NCBI GenBank assembly: GCA_021397835.1
Contig: JAJFZO010000605.1
Coordinates: forward strand, 744,001-808,000
Origin: Moringa oleifera
Taxonomy: Eukaryota; Streptophyta; Magnoliopsida; Brassicales; Moringaceae
Length of the DNA: 64,000 nucleotides
Direction: 5' to 3'
The translations under genes and the position numbers were made by a program. The notes under the pieces were generated by a model, which searched no databases, had not been told where the DNA came from, and saw only the letters and a program-made list of their open reading frames with translations. Of the stretch, positions 13,726 through 25,662 are shown in pieces; positions within the stretch are counted from its first letter, which is position 1, and every line of letters begins with the position of its first letter.

Positions 13726-14464
13726 GAATAGCATGTGGCTTCGTTGTAGGCGATCATATCAAAGAAAGCAAAATGCCACGGACCCCGTTTGCTTCTGGTT
13801 GGACTAAAAAGTCAAGGGAAGGAATAAAAAATTTCACAACTTTCAATTTGGATTAAGGTTTGATTTGATTTAAGATTCCTTCAAAATCTAATTCAGGTTT
13901 CAATTCAAAATTAAGTTTACAATTGATTTGAATTTAAAAAAGTTTTAGAATAATTTGATATTTAATTATTATTATAAAATAAATATAATGACATCTATAA
14001 TATTAAATAAATAAATAAATAATTAAATATCAATTTTTTGAAAATTTATTTTAAAAATTAAAACAATCTTATGATTCATAAATTGAAAGAATCTTAATCA
14101 AATATTAATAATATCAACTTAAAGTTTGATTCAAAGTGGAAACTATAATCAACCATTTCAATTTGGTTCACAATTATAGCGCTCTGGTTGGATTAGCCAA
14201 TTCCAACCAAACTGTCATCACCTCTTGAAGACAACTATAGTTAATCATAAGAAATCTTTGAAATATCCATTTGACTCAGAGTTCCATACATTTCCTGGCG
14301 GTGTCAAGCTTATAAACATCTTAGATTTAAAACTCAAAACCATATGTTTTCTTTTTAACTCTTCCAAATTATAAAGGTCCAAACATAAACATTTGATCTG
14401 CACAAATAGCTAGTGGCAAAATCTTACAGCCGATTGCTTTGTTACAAAATCAATTGTAACGGTT
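13726..14464. other. Intergenic region between the MITE-like element and the EHD 3' end
   Basis: AT-rich sequence with no supported gene. The end nearest 14464 must contain the EHD 3' UTR. A less AT-rich patch near 14160-14400 shows no coding signature. Confidence 0.45.
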
Positions 14465-17400
14465 TTAGTCATAAGGATTCCTGAAGTTTTTCAAGAGGTC
14501 TGGGATGTCGTAGCCAAGCATGTCATCTACAGCTTGGATCATCTTGGGCTTGAGTTTCTCGAACTTATCGATGCTGTATCCACTCAAAACCTCCTTGAAG
14601 TGTTCCACGTTTGGGAAATCACCTGCTGGTAGATGAAACTCCCGTTGAACCTGATTCACAAAAACGTTAAAAGAAGTGAGTATGCTAGCAGAAAAGAGAG
14701 AAGATAATAGAGAGATCAACCTTTGCAAATTCGTCTTCGAGATTGTCAATGAGACGTTGCTGAGCTTTAGCTTTTCCCATCATGGTGGGCATCTCCTTCT
14801 TAAGGTGACTGATTATGTAGGCATGAATCTTGGCAGCTCTAGCACGTTTGACAAATTCGTTGATCTGAAAAAATGAATGTATCATCGTACTTGTCAATTT
14901 GTATGTATGCTTTTATAAATTAAATGCATAAATAAAGGATTGGCCACGTACACGACGGTCGCAAGCCTTCTTTGGAATATCAACTAGGTCCATGAGAAGG
15001 TCATTTTGCTCTTTCTCGAAAAGATTTCTTCCTAATGGACCAGCAGCATCTTCATTGATAGGTTTGTCATTGAACGAGCTGCAAAGGGAAAGAAGAAAGC
15101 AATAACTTACACTGCAACTGAATTCAAATGCGAATCAACAGAGCATTATACGTAACAAAACAATGAACGTGTAATTAACAGAAAAAATACATAATGAGAG
15201 TCGATGTTTAGATTTATTATGTTAACCATGCTCGTCTATATACGAAAAAGGTGATTCCAAGTATAATATAAAAAATTTCATGGGAAAAATACTGTCCACC
15301 TAGGTTAAAAGGAGTAATGAGAATAAAGAGCATACCCGATGTAGACACGCACCACCTCTGGAGTATTTAGAACTTTTCCAAGGGACCACATGAGCGCTCC
15401 ATAAACTCTCATTAGCTAAATATGACACAATCAAGTGAATTATAATGAATGTAGTAAACAATTATAAAAAGAAAAAGGTGTATAAATGGAGGAATGAAAT
15501 GTCTCACCTGTTGAGTATCAACTTGGTCTGCTTTGTTCAAAACAACACGTATCTTGTCATCATTGCCACGTAATGATGCAATGACACGCTTGAATTCATC
15601 GCTGATGTCAAGCTTATGGGGATCAAACAAAAGAAGAATCATATCACACTTAGCTGCAAACCATGATATAACACCAGTGAAATCATAACTCCGCTGTGTT
15701 CGCTGCTTTTCTCCTGATAGAACCCCTGGAGTGTCCACAAAAGTAATTTGATCCAAAAGCTGCAAGCATAAAAATGGCATAATAAGCTAATAAATAAAAG
15801 GTAGAACTAGTAAACAAAGACAAATGAAATTTGTGTTTACTGGATGTGGCATTTGGGAACATTCAAATTTTGATAGAAATGCTCCCCCAAAAGTTGTCAG
15901 CCCATTGAATGGCATGTCAGCTTGAACAGCAATAGTGTTTCCAGGTATACTTCTTTCATCAGGTCCAGACTGAGTACAAGGACACACCACACAAAGCAAA
16001 TCCATCAGGGAAATCAGAAGAAGCATGATAAGGATTTTTGTTAATCAGATAACAGTAAAAGACAAACTTCAGGAGGACATGTTCATCCAAGTATCTACTA
16101 AAAAAACGACATCTTTGTTAATTTTCACAAGAGCCCCCATCAAATATGAAGGTGCGAATGGTAAAGGTTGAAGGCTAACAAAATGTAAAACCCCATCAAG
16201 GTAACTTTATTAATTCAGTGCTTCAAAGCAACAGATTAATTATTTTGATTCATTTTCAAAAACTCTGATAAAGCTACTTGGCACGATATACATTTACTGT
16301 CTGCCAAACACTATAAGGAATGTGATCATGCAAATAATTTCGCAGATGCCTTACTAATTCTTGAACAGCGTAATCCTTGTTGATTTAGAGAAGCAAATCT
16401 CTATGAGCTTCAGGTGTGTTAGAACACAACTAAATTTAAACATGAATATTTTAAAATTTGAAGAGACTGGAAATGAGATGTAATAGCAAAATAAAGTATC
16501 ATAATGTAATCAATTTTAAAGTAATTTATGTGTATATTAAAATAGACTTAGAGAATAGGATGGGACCATGAAGACAACTTGACGTACCATTACAACAACA
16601 AATCTATCAGTTGTTGGCTCCGGTCCTATGTGAGCTCCTGCCCAACAGGAAGACAGCAATGAACCCAAAAAGCTAATCATAGTAAACTGGTCATATCAAT
16701 AGTTAAGGACTGAAAGCATTCAAACTAACCTGGGTAGTTACACCTCAGCAAATGTTTTATAAATGTTGTTTTTCCAGTTGAATACTGACCCAAAAGCATA
16801 ACCATAGGTTTAGCATCAAAGTCACTATTTGTCTGCAACAGGAAAAAAATCATGAATCAAGTCATTCAGCATTTTTTACCCATAGAAACCACTTGCCACT
16901 AAGAGCAGTTCGTATCCACTCCCAATATAGAAATTAGCTTGAAAAGTGAACAAAGGTTAAAATATCAAATTAGAGACAGCAGGCTATTAATTAGAAGAGA
17001 TGTTCATATCACTCACCAATGATGGAGATACAAAATCATTAAACTGATAAGTAGCCTCTAGAGGCTTTAGCTTTTCAATGTACAATCTCTTCAAGCCATC
17101 AATTATTGATGTAACTACACTTGGAGGCATCTGAGGAAAGGGAAATGATAAGGTAACATCACTAGAGGGACTCACAAAAAGACTGAGAAAAAGTAGAGCA
17201 AGTTAACTTAGACTGTAAACCACTCTTTATTGCCTCGATGGCATTTAACCTCAATGTCATAGGTATAGAGGTGGTCAGAAGAAAAGAAGGCAAAGATGGA
17301 AAGAGAAAAGTGCTAGAGGTCCTTCTTGGTTGGAAATTGAAATACAAGTCTAACCTTTCTTGAAGATTTTGAAGTAAACCATTGAGCTGAGGATGGGATT

Positions 17401-19216
17401 TGAGGCTGAGCAGCTCCTGCATCTAACCAATAAATGGAATTAATCAGAACCAAGCAATAAACATATGTCAATCATTATACTAAAAGAAATAGCATCTAAC
17501 CATTCATTTTGGAACCTTGATTTGTAGTTGAACTCTTATTTTTCTGAGAATGGAAAGCAGGACAAACAATCAATCAAATTTATAATTTAATGTAAACAGT
17601 TTAGCCATACAAAGTGAGGTACGAATAAAGGAAGAATGCTTACAACTACCAAGTCTTCCAATCCCTCCATCAAAGGAAGTTTAATATTATCCACATCAAC
17701 TGCAATACACTCGAACTTACATAACAATAAATGAAAAAGCGATAATTCATATAAGCCTCAAATCCTCATGCAACAATGACAATAATGGAAACTGACATCC
17801 AAATTCGTCACATTAGGATTGTAAGATACCAAAGGACATGCTTTTGAAAACTTTTTTATTGATTAACATATCCAGAGCTCTCTATGCAACAGCAAAATTG
17901 CATGATACCACTAAAAGAGGTAAGCTGTAATTACCACTAAAGGAATGCTCAACCAAGACTCTGTCCAAGTAGGTGTTAGATGAAAAATTTTAAAGTAATA
18001 ACAGCAACATCTCCTATCTAATATTGGAACAAAGCTTCACTCAGAATAAATAACTTAAGTAGACTTATCTGTGGCAGGAATAATACTAAGCATCATTGCT
18101 TTGGGATTCATGTTCCTCACAGAATAAACATCGTAGTTCCCAATACATTCCATTTTGAATTCATAATACATACTTTCTTATTTTGGGTAAGGATAATGCT
18201 TAATTCTCCAACAAAAGCATTAATGGAAAGTAAAATTATGTTGAAAAGGAAAAAGGTATAAAGAATCTGTCTAAATATATAGGTTTCATCATGACGAATC
18301 ATGTATCAGCTCACTTCTAAATGCATAAGGAGCAGAGTTATAGAAAATTGTTATTTCACTTGCCTGATCTTTTCAGTATATCAGCAGTTATTTCCTGTCC
18401 TGCTTGTGCCAGAGAAACAAGCTGCACATCAATTAGCCAATTAAATATATTTTCAAGTTTCATAAATTAGGTGACAATAAAATCCAAAAAAACTATATTC
18501 TATTTCAGCATAGAACCTGCATTGCAGTAATGAACTCTGTCAAACCCAAAAATCCTTGTCGTTTAGAATCAGCAATTGCCCAAACCTTGAAAAACAAAAA
18601 AAAAAAAGGAAATGGCATCAGTTTAAACTTCATACTCACTGTTTATAGCAAAGCAAAATTCAAGATGTAAAAAAAAAAAAAAAAAGGGATCACAACAATT
18701 TGACAGTTAACTGGATTCCGATATTTCTTTTTTCTAGAAAAAAGCACTACAGATACAAAGAACCCTAAGCAGGTGAGCTACAGGAATCAAGCAGCTTATG
18801 TTCTTCAATCAATGTGGTTGAGCATCGATCATCAAACCATACAAGAAAAAGCTCTTAAAACACATATAGAAACTAAGATCAGTTCAAATCAATAAGCAAA
18901 CGATTAAAACCCAAAGTGCTGGAGTTTTGAGCGTTAACCACCTGCTTGAGCTCCTGTCGAGATAGCTTAGACAAAGCAAAGAACCTTGTAGCATCGTTCC
19001 CAGTGATACGCCCATCTCCATCTGATAAGGAAACGAAGCACATAACAAGTATTTTAAGGTTAATCAATCAAGCAAACGATCAGTAGTTTTGTTGACTTCA
19101 GAGAATGGTCAAGCAAAAAAGAAGAGCAAACCTGAATCGGCAAGATTGAACCATTCCTTGTAGATCTTTTGGTGCTCTTTCGAACAAGTAGCTATCGGGT
19201 TTGGCGATATCTCCAT
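14465..19216 (-). CDS. EHD: EH-domain-containing protein (EHD1/EHD2-like dynamin-type ATPase)
   Basis: Sixteen - strand exons give 547 aa: 19216-19132, 19021-18942, 18585-18517, 18421-18364, 17699-17644, 17543-17501, 17422-17355, 17130-17017, 16832-16730, 16637-16588, 15969-15841, 15759-15508, 15415-15336, 15078-14952, 14864-14721, 14650-14465. The N terminus is an EH domain with an EF-hand loop, DSDGDGRITGND, at residues 27-38. The nucleotide-binding domain follows, with P-loop GQYSTGKT at 206-213, DTPG at 294-297 and NKAD at 360-363. A helical region and C terminus close the protein. Plant EHD proteins carry the EH domain N-terminally and act in endocytic membrane remodelling and recycling; that role is from family knowledge. 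The intron after exon 4 has a GC donor; all others are GT-AG. Length matches Arabidopsis EHD1 (about 545 aa). Confidence 0.94.
18362..18363 (-). other. GC splice donor of EHD intron 4
   Basis: On the - strand the exon-intron junction reads CAG followed by GCAAGT, the standard consensus of the rare GC-AG intron class. Using the nearby GT four bases further on would put an in-frame stop directly after the junction, so the GC site is required to keep the EHD frame. Confidence 0.8.
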
Positions 19217-20012
19217 TTGAGCAGTAACAGAGAAGTCGCTTCAAATGAAGAAGAAAAGAATTTTTGAAATTCGAAAGGGAAATGAGGGAGCAATGATCAG
19301 GTTTGTTCCTTTTTATAACTGGCTTGGCGCTCGGGGAAATAATTTACTATATGCAAGCAACGGTTATCTCAAACGACATCGTTTGTAAGTAAACTCTTCC
19401 TGTGCTTGAGACGACTCCAGTTTTTACTTATCGTACATAAAAACGGCAGCATTTTCACGCTGTGCGGATGTGGAAAGTCCCCAGTGACTGATTGGTACTA
19501 ATCTCGTGATTATCATGTTGACAGTCAGTTTCGTTATCCGATATGATTATTGGGCGCAGCAGAGACACAGCAAAAGTCCATATGGGGTGCCGACCCACTG
19601 GATCCTTGCGTCGGTTTAATTTGAAGTTTGAATTAGAGCGCCACTTAGCAAAGCCCAAGACAATCTCAAAAAGGGTTGAGCCCAGATCCAGCTAATCAAC
19701 CCACTACATGAGGGTTAGTGGATGGGCTGGTCCGGGCCCATGTGTCCCTGGGTACAAATTTCCAACAATACCCACCCACAAAGCCATTAATTCATTGATG
19801 AAAGAATACCGGGCAATGAGACCCCAATTGTTTTTTAAAAAAATAACCATCAACCCATGAAAGCTAAGGTTGCATATGGAAGAAACAATGTAACAAAATC
19901 ATTTAAGCATAAGTGAAGCCAATAATGAAATATTGAGGACGGCAATAGCATGTTCAGAAAAACAATCCCTGTGAGTTCTCATTTCTTGGGTCAGGTTGTG
20001 AGGATCAGAGTA
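19217..20012. promoter_or_regulatory. EHD promoter region and 3' flank of the RIN4-like gene
   Basis: No gene is supported. The EHD start codon is at 19216 and the RIN4-like stop at 20013. A perfect inverted repeat, CAAACGA and TCGTTTG separated by CA, lies at 19370-19385, about 155 bp upstream of the EHD ATG. It resembles the AAACGACGTCGTTT palindrome often seen in dicot promoters. The remainder is ordinary intergenic sequence. Confidence 0.45.
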
Positions 20013-22118
20013 CTACTTCCTCCTGGAAAACAGACAGCAACATATCTGCCAAAAAAAGATTCAGAGAAGAAAAAGAGAGTAAGTTAAAAGAGAGCAATTA
20101 CAACATTTTTAACATCCCTCGCATGATTCCAGGAGTAAAAGTATCAATTTATGATTGCTTTCATCAGTCAGAGCATAGGTTTTTTAGATCCTTTTTCCCA
20201 TTAGCATCAACTGAAAGATGCCTAAAGAAAAAAGTGAAGTTCTTGCAAGACCTGAGAGATGCTTGCCTTTGATTTAGATGAAGAACCTCCATGTTTGACT
20301 TTGCTGTCTGAGTAACTGCTTGGTTGTGGTGGCATAATTGGATATGGGGAGGATGCAATTTGTTTCTCTTCTTTCAGCTTGTTGAAAATGTTTGTAAATC
20401 CTTCACCTGATCTAGGGTCTGTTTCGTCCCAGGCCCCAAACTTTGGTATTGAAGCAGACCTCTGATGCTGTCATCCCGTTAAACAGAACAAAGTCAGATC
20501 AAAGCAGCAAGGATGAAGGAAGAATGTTATGTTCCACTAATTTCTCTTGTTGCAGGTGAGGTAGTTCAGTTAATCACTACTACTTTCATCTAACAATCCA
20601 ACTCAAACAATGAGAAGAAAACACTAGCATAAGATACTTGGAAAAGGCTTTCATAGCCTTGCAGAGAAGTATTCAGTTTTGATAGCTTGTTGTGAGGTAT
20701 TTGAAAAATCTACATTGAATGTTAAATTCTCCAAGTTTCAGGATGCTTGAAAAGGGGACTTACTGTTTCTTCAGATGCATAACTTCTACTTCTATGTCTA
20801 GAGTGTCCTGATACTAACGGAGACAAACTATTGCTTCCATCACTGGAACCTTTTTTTCGATCAGATTTTCCCTGTCGATGACCTAGCTGCTGATGTGAAT
20901 AATCTGAATAGATTTTATGGCTGCCAGATTCTGATGGTGTCCTCTTATGGCTCCCAGTCTTTTGGTGACCAGAAGTACTTATTCCAGGAGTTCTGTGTCT
21001 TGAATATCTTTCAGCATTATGATCTCCTGCTAAACCTGACTTCTTAGAGTTGTCATGGGGAGAAGCCTGAAGTGGATAGCAATAACTGTGGCTCCCTGGA
21101 CCTCCTGTTAAGTACATGAATGCCTCTGGATTCTCCTCAGGATCATTTGGGTTCATCCTGAAACCAGCTTTTTCTCTGCGTGCATTCTCAAAACAGGCCG
21201 TATATGGTATATTATCCTTGTCCCAGTTGCCAAATTTTGGGACATGAGAACCCTGCTGCAATTACCAAGTCATTCAACAGTATGGTTAATCAGCATCACC
21301 ACATTCTGATAACATCAGAGGGGAAAAAGACACAGACAGAGACAACTGAAAAATGGTCCGGTCCTAATCGTTTTGAACAGTCATAAACTGCACATATGCT
21401 TGTAGTTTGTGAGCAATTGAGCATCATGTTTGGTAATTTAAACTCTTTAAGGATAAATCTAGGATTGAAAATATGTGCTAGGAACCAAAAGTTAACATAA
21501 CAGATGAAGGGCAACTTTAAGCCATCCGGATGCATTTATTTGCAGATTCTTTTTCAGGAAGGGAAGAAGTATATTCTCAATTCCAAGTTTACTTTCACTG
21601 TAGAATTGAGTGCTTGAAGATGAAGCAACTTGCTAATCAAGCAGCCTGCCGAAAGTCCAAGGGAGGCATCAGGATCACCAGGCTTAATCTGAAAGTCCTC
21701 ATAGACCCCAAAAGAAACCCATATGGCACAATTCAGGATTATCTTTGCCAGAAGAAACTACCGGAAAGATTTATGTGGTAGGTGATTAATGAATACATCA
21801 AACAAATGGGGAAGCACCATAAGAACATGCACCAGTTTTTATGATGAGAAAACAAAACATGAACTCTAAGTACAAGATGATAGGAAAATCAGCAAAGCAA
21901 ATGATTGACACCCTATACCAAAGCCTGAATCTACATTCACATGAAAGAACCAAGTACCTATAACATAAAATGCCCCAAAAGAGATAGATGAAACCCCTTA
22001 AGCAATCTTACACCCAAAACTTGACCAAGTTTCACATGATGAAATTATGGAATCTAGACAAACCACAATATCCAGAAACATTAGATAAGCTCACAGTGAG
22101 AGTATCACTTACAGCCAT
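20013..22118 (-). CDS. RIN4-like protein with two NOI domains
   Basis: Coding exons on the - strand are 22118-22113 (only Met-Ala), 21255-20764, 20461-20252 and 20045-20013, about 246 aa. Residues 7-13, VPKFGNW, and 171-177, IPKFGAW, are the cores of two NOI domains. Both match the PKFGxW consensus that the AvrRpt2 protease cuts in Arabidopsis RIN4. Thr189 in GFTNIF aligns with the RIN4 phosphosite Thr166. The middle is Ser/His/Lys-rich and probably disordered. The C terminus [10 protein letters not shown] has three adjacent cysteines, typical of palmitoylated membrane anchoring in this family. RIN4 proteins act at the plasma membrane in immune signalling; that is family knowledge. The third exon may end instead at 20267 with a GC donor (five residues fewer), and its acceptor may be at 20467 (two more residues). 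Confidence 0.85.
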
Positions 22119-22560
22119 TAAGGAAGTGGGTTACAGTCCTCCTTTCTGATTTTTGAGAGAGTACCTTGAGAAACAGAGAAGATGAGGACCCAGTTACGGA
22201 AAAGACCATTTTAAGGTGATTTGACGTCCCCGGAAATCCCGAGGATTCGGTCTTGCTTGACAGAATGACCCAATCGAGACAAGGAAGACAGACAATGAAT
22301 AAGCACAGCGACAGGCTATAATGTGGTCATTTAGTTTTTAAGGAAACCGAATATTCTCCTATGATTTGCCATGAATCAAACCTCGTCTTCGTCTCTGGAA
22401 CATTCTCCCGCTTGTCCTTTCTGATATCGTCAGCACTGAAACTATGCATCCACATACTGACGTGTCATATGGGACCCCAGTTACATGTGGCCCGCATGAT
22501 GACGTGGCAAATTTGGCATACAAGATTATTATATTTATAAGAGAATAAGATGATTTATTG
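22119..22560 (-). promoter_or_regulatory. 5' leader and promoter of the RIN4-like gene with two TGACGTG boxes
   Basis: Upstream of the Met-Ala exon there is a GC-richer leader. Beyond it TGACGTG occurs at 22458-22464 and TGACGTGGC at 22500-22508. TGACG and ACGTGGC cores are bound by plant bZIP factors of the TGA and ABF groups. Their position, about 340-390 bp upstream of the start codon, is suitable for regulation, but function is inferred. Confidence 0.4.
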
Positions 22561-23121
22561 ATTTGTGCTGAATTTTTTTGTAAAAAATAAAAAATATTTT
22601 TATAATTATTATATTATATGTTATTATCTTTGCAAATATTCAGTACAATTTAAATAATCATTATCTGTTTTTAGAGGTGATTCTTTCCTAAAGTAGTTTG
22701 ATATTCTATTAAATCCAAACTTTAACAAATATTTTTTAATTAAAAAAGTACCAAGCAAGTTATTAAAAAGTGTTGTTTTAAGAAAATGCAATGAAGCACA
22801 ATAATTCAATAAAAGCAATTAATAATAAATTAAATGAGTAAAAACATTAAAAAAAAAAGCAGTAAAAACTTGATTGTACAAAGATAAAAATTGAAAAACG
22901 GCCCAAATTATAATTTACTTCGGCCTGAATGCAACCAAAGAAGTTTGTTATTTTGGGCTTGACCAGGATCTCCGATGGCCCAAAAATGAAAATAGAAAAA
23001 GTTAAAACTCCAGCGGGTGAATTTTCAGGAGCGTGACTTTTTTTGTCTGACCAATATAAATTTCAGGCTTCGGTTGGCTAGACTTCAACAGAAACTGAAG
23101 ACTTAGCAAGTAGAAGGAAAA
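22561..23121. other. AT-rich spacer and left edge of the nsLTP array
   Basis: AT-rich to about 22,880, with no gene. From about 22,890 the sequence becomes array-like, with TGGGCT/GGCCCA motifs and an upstream region for the first nsLTP pseudogene, including a CCAATATAAAT stretch near 23051. Confidence 0.45.
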
Positions 23122-23434
23122 ATGGAGATGAGAAAGATGGGTGGTCTCTGTTCATGCCTTCTCATGCTTTCAAACTCTAGTTACACAGATTCCCTGCGAG
23201 CCATTCTTGGATGGCTCTAGTACAGCCCACAGCCTTCTTCTGCTTGCAGCTCAGGTGTGCAATTGGTGCACAAATTGGCTAATACATAAAGCCTGAAGTC
23301 AGCAGTGTGAATGCCTGGTCAAGGCTGGATCATACAGTAACTCAACCCTGAAAAAGCCAAGCAGTAAAGCAGATTCCACACTGTGTCATGCTCAGGTTCC
23401 TGTGGCCATTGATTTCCAAGGTTAACTGCAGCAG
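23122..23434 (+). pseudogene. nsLTP pseudogene 1, heavily damaged
   Basis: The start (ATG GAG ATG AGA AAG ATG) is the same as in the intact array members, and the end (AACTGCAGCAG then GT) matches the conserved exon 1 splice donor. In between, the signal-peptide segment is partly deleted and several indels shift the frame through the cysteine region, so no continuous nsLTP can be read. A TATA-like sequence lies about 65 bp upstream. A degenerate counterpart of exon 2 and an AATAAA signal follow near 23630-23675. It is the leftmost recognisable nsLTP copy of the array. Confidence 0.75.
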
Positions 23435-24076
23435 GTACTCTCTTCTTATCTGTCTCTCCTCTGTTGTGTATGCAGCTTGTTTAAGAATGCCTGTTTGGTA
23501 AATGCCCGAACAACAAGAGAATGTGATGTCATGAAGAAAGTGATTCATTTTTGACCTGCTTATAGTGGTAAGTTAAAGATTTTTCTGTGCCATCGCTCTA
23601 ATGAATTTGACTATAATGTGCGGTATAGCAGGCAATACCGAAGTCTGAAGAGCAGAGATGTTCTGAGTACAACAATAAATGAGAGGAATTGAAACAATTA
23701 AATGTGTTTCTTTAAATCATCTTAAATACATCTGAAAAAGAGTTATTTGCCAGAATTCTTTGCAAATGTTGCTGAGATTCTATCCAGCACATGGCTAATT
23801 TCTATGCTCAAATATACATCAGCTGATAGAGAGGTGCAGCCTTATAATTAGTAGCAAATGTGGCCACTCAAAGAAACGGCCTACTCATAAATCAAAATAC
23901 GACCTAGTAATAGAGCAGCTTCAAAATCATGCAGTAGTTATTAATGTAGCATCAAAATTAAGGGTTAAAATCAAGCAAATCTTCAATTTCTTTTACCAAG
24001 ATAACAGAAAATGTATACATATAATTAGATATCAAGTTTGAATCACCAAACTCGCAAGCAAAGAAGAGGAGCTTAC

Positions 24077-24270
24077 CTGCATCTCTTTTGCATAGCCATG
24101 TCAAACTTACTCACTGATATCATGCAATCCAAAAAAAAAAAAAAAAAGAAATCTCAGGAGTTCATAACTGTAAATTCAAGAAGACACACTAACAAGCCAA
24201 ATTGTTGCATGCCAATGGTGATAATTGAACCACTGCATCATCAACAGGCCAGTCCTGTGCTTCGCTTAGT
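24077..24270 (-). pseudogene. DUF3537 exon 1 relic 1
   Basis: The - strand of this stretch aligns by eye with the 3' half of exon 1 of the DUF3537 gene at 59958-60180, including the sequence for YAKE-LQ and the exon's GT splice donor (24076-24075). An A-run near 24130 interrupts the frame. The adjacent left flank (about 23,760-24,076) resembles intron 1 of that gene. Confidence 0.7.
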
Positions 24271-24599
24271 ACCAGAGGACTAAATATAATACCAGAGAAA
24301 GAATTTAACCATAATATAAGTAAGAAAGAAAAAAGGGACAATCAAAGATAATATGAAAAAGCAAGAAACAAAAGATAGAGAGAAAGCAGTAAATTTAAAT
24401 TGAGTAGAGAACAAAATTGCAATAACAAGCTTTGGTTTGAGCTTCATGAGATGAAGTTTGTTTTTTTGAGGCTTGCTAGAGTCTTTCATAGCCCAAAAGG
24501 GGAAAAAAAGAAAAAGGAAAAGCGCAGTAGGGTTTGTTTTGTTTTAAACATTACATATTTTCAAATAGAAAAAATCCATCGTATGCACACGCAATATAG

Positions 24600-25140
24600 T
24601 AATTTTTTTAAGTAAAAATTTTTTATTTTATATTATTAATTAAAATTTTATATTAAAAAATAGCAAATCAAATTTTAATTTAGTAATTTGATTTAAATTA
24701 AAATTTATTAAAAAATTTAAAATTTAAAATTTAAAATATTAAAATTAAAAATCTTATTTGATTTTAAATTTTTTATGAATATTTAAAATTTTTAAGCTAC
24801 CATTATAAAAAGTTTTATAATTTTTTGAATATTAAAAAAATATTTTTAATTTAAAATATCAAAAATTTTAATAAATAATATAATTACTCAAAAATTATAA
24901 ATTTTTTTGTGATGATAACTTGAATGTTTTTTTGTATCAATAAAAAATTTCAAAGTATAAGATATTCAATTTGAATATTTTTAATTTTTAAAATTTTTAA
25001 TAAAATTTAATTCAAATTAAATTTATAAATCAAATTTGATATTTATATTTTAAATATAAAAATTTAATTAATAATATAAAATAAACATTAAAATTTTATA
25101 AAATTTTTAAACTATACATATTTTTTTTGCGGGATCAATT
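24600..25140. other. AT-rich block inside the array
   Basis: About 540 bp of nearly pure A/T separates relic 1 from the promoter of the first intact nsLTP gene. No gene or element ends were recognised. Confidence 0.5.
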
Positions 25141-25609
25141 TTTATGACAGGCCACCGGCGCAAAGGCAGAAACCATTTGATAGACCCAAACAAGGGTTAA
25201 AGCAGTGCTAATCATCCATACATGAAAACTCATGCCTGGCATAAATGATTCGGTAATTAACTCAAATATGTCCACCACTAACATACCTTTTCATGATTTG
25301 ATGACCTCCAATCTTATTTATAAATTTGAGTGTTAATCTCAAATATCTAGAAACTCATGGGATTGTTTAAAAGTCAATAATCATAAATGCAGACTTCCTT
25401 TTTGGGATAATAAAATATATAATCTTATGTCATTTCCCCTTAAATGCATTGCTTAGGCAGAGAATATTAAAAATGCCAAATATAGGGAAACTATGTTATA
25501 ATATCCAATTCCAGATTACCTGCCAAAAATGTCTCCAAAAAAGCAAGGAATAGATCTGCAAGAAATTCAAATATGTCAGCTACTTTTAGGATAATCTTAA
25601 GCACAGCTC

Positions 25610-25617
25610 TATAAATC
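25610..25617 (+). promoter_or_regulatory. TATA box of nsLTP gene A
   Basis: TATAAATC lies 53 bp upstream of the start codon at 25663, at the same place as the TATAAATA boxes of the other intact array members. Confidence 0.6.
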
Positions 25618-25662
25618 CAGCACACAACTAAATACTTCGCAAGCAGTACTGACTCAAGACAA

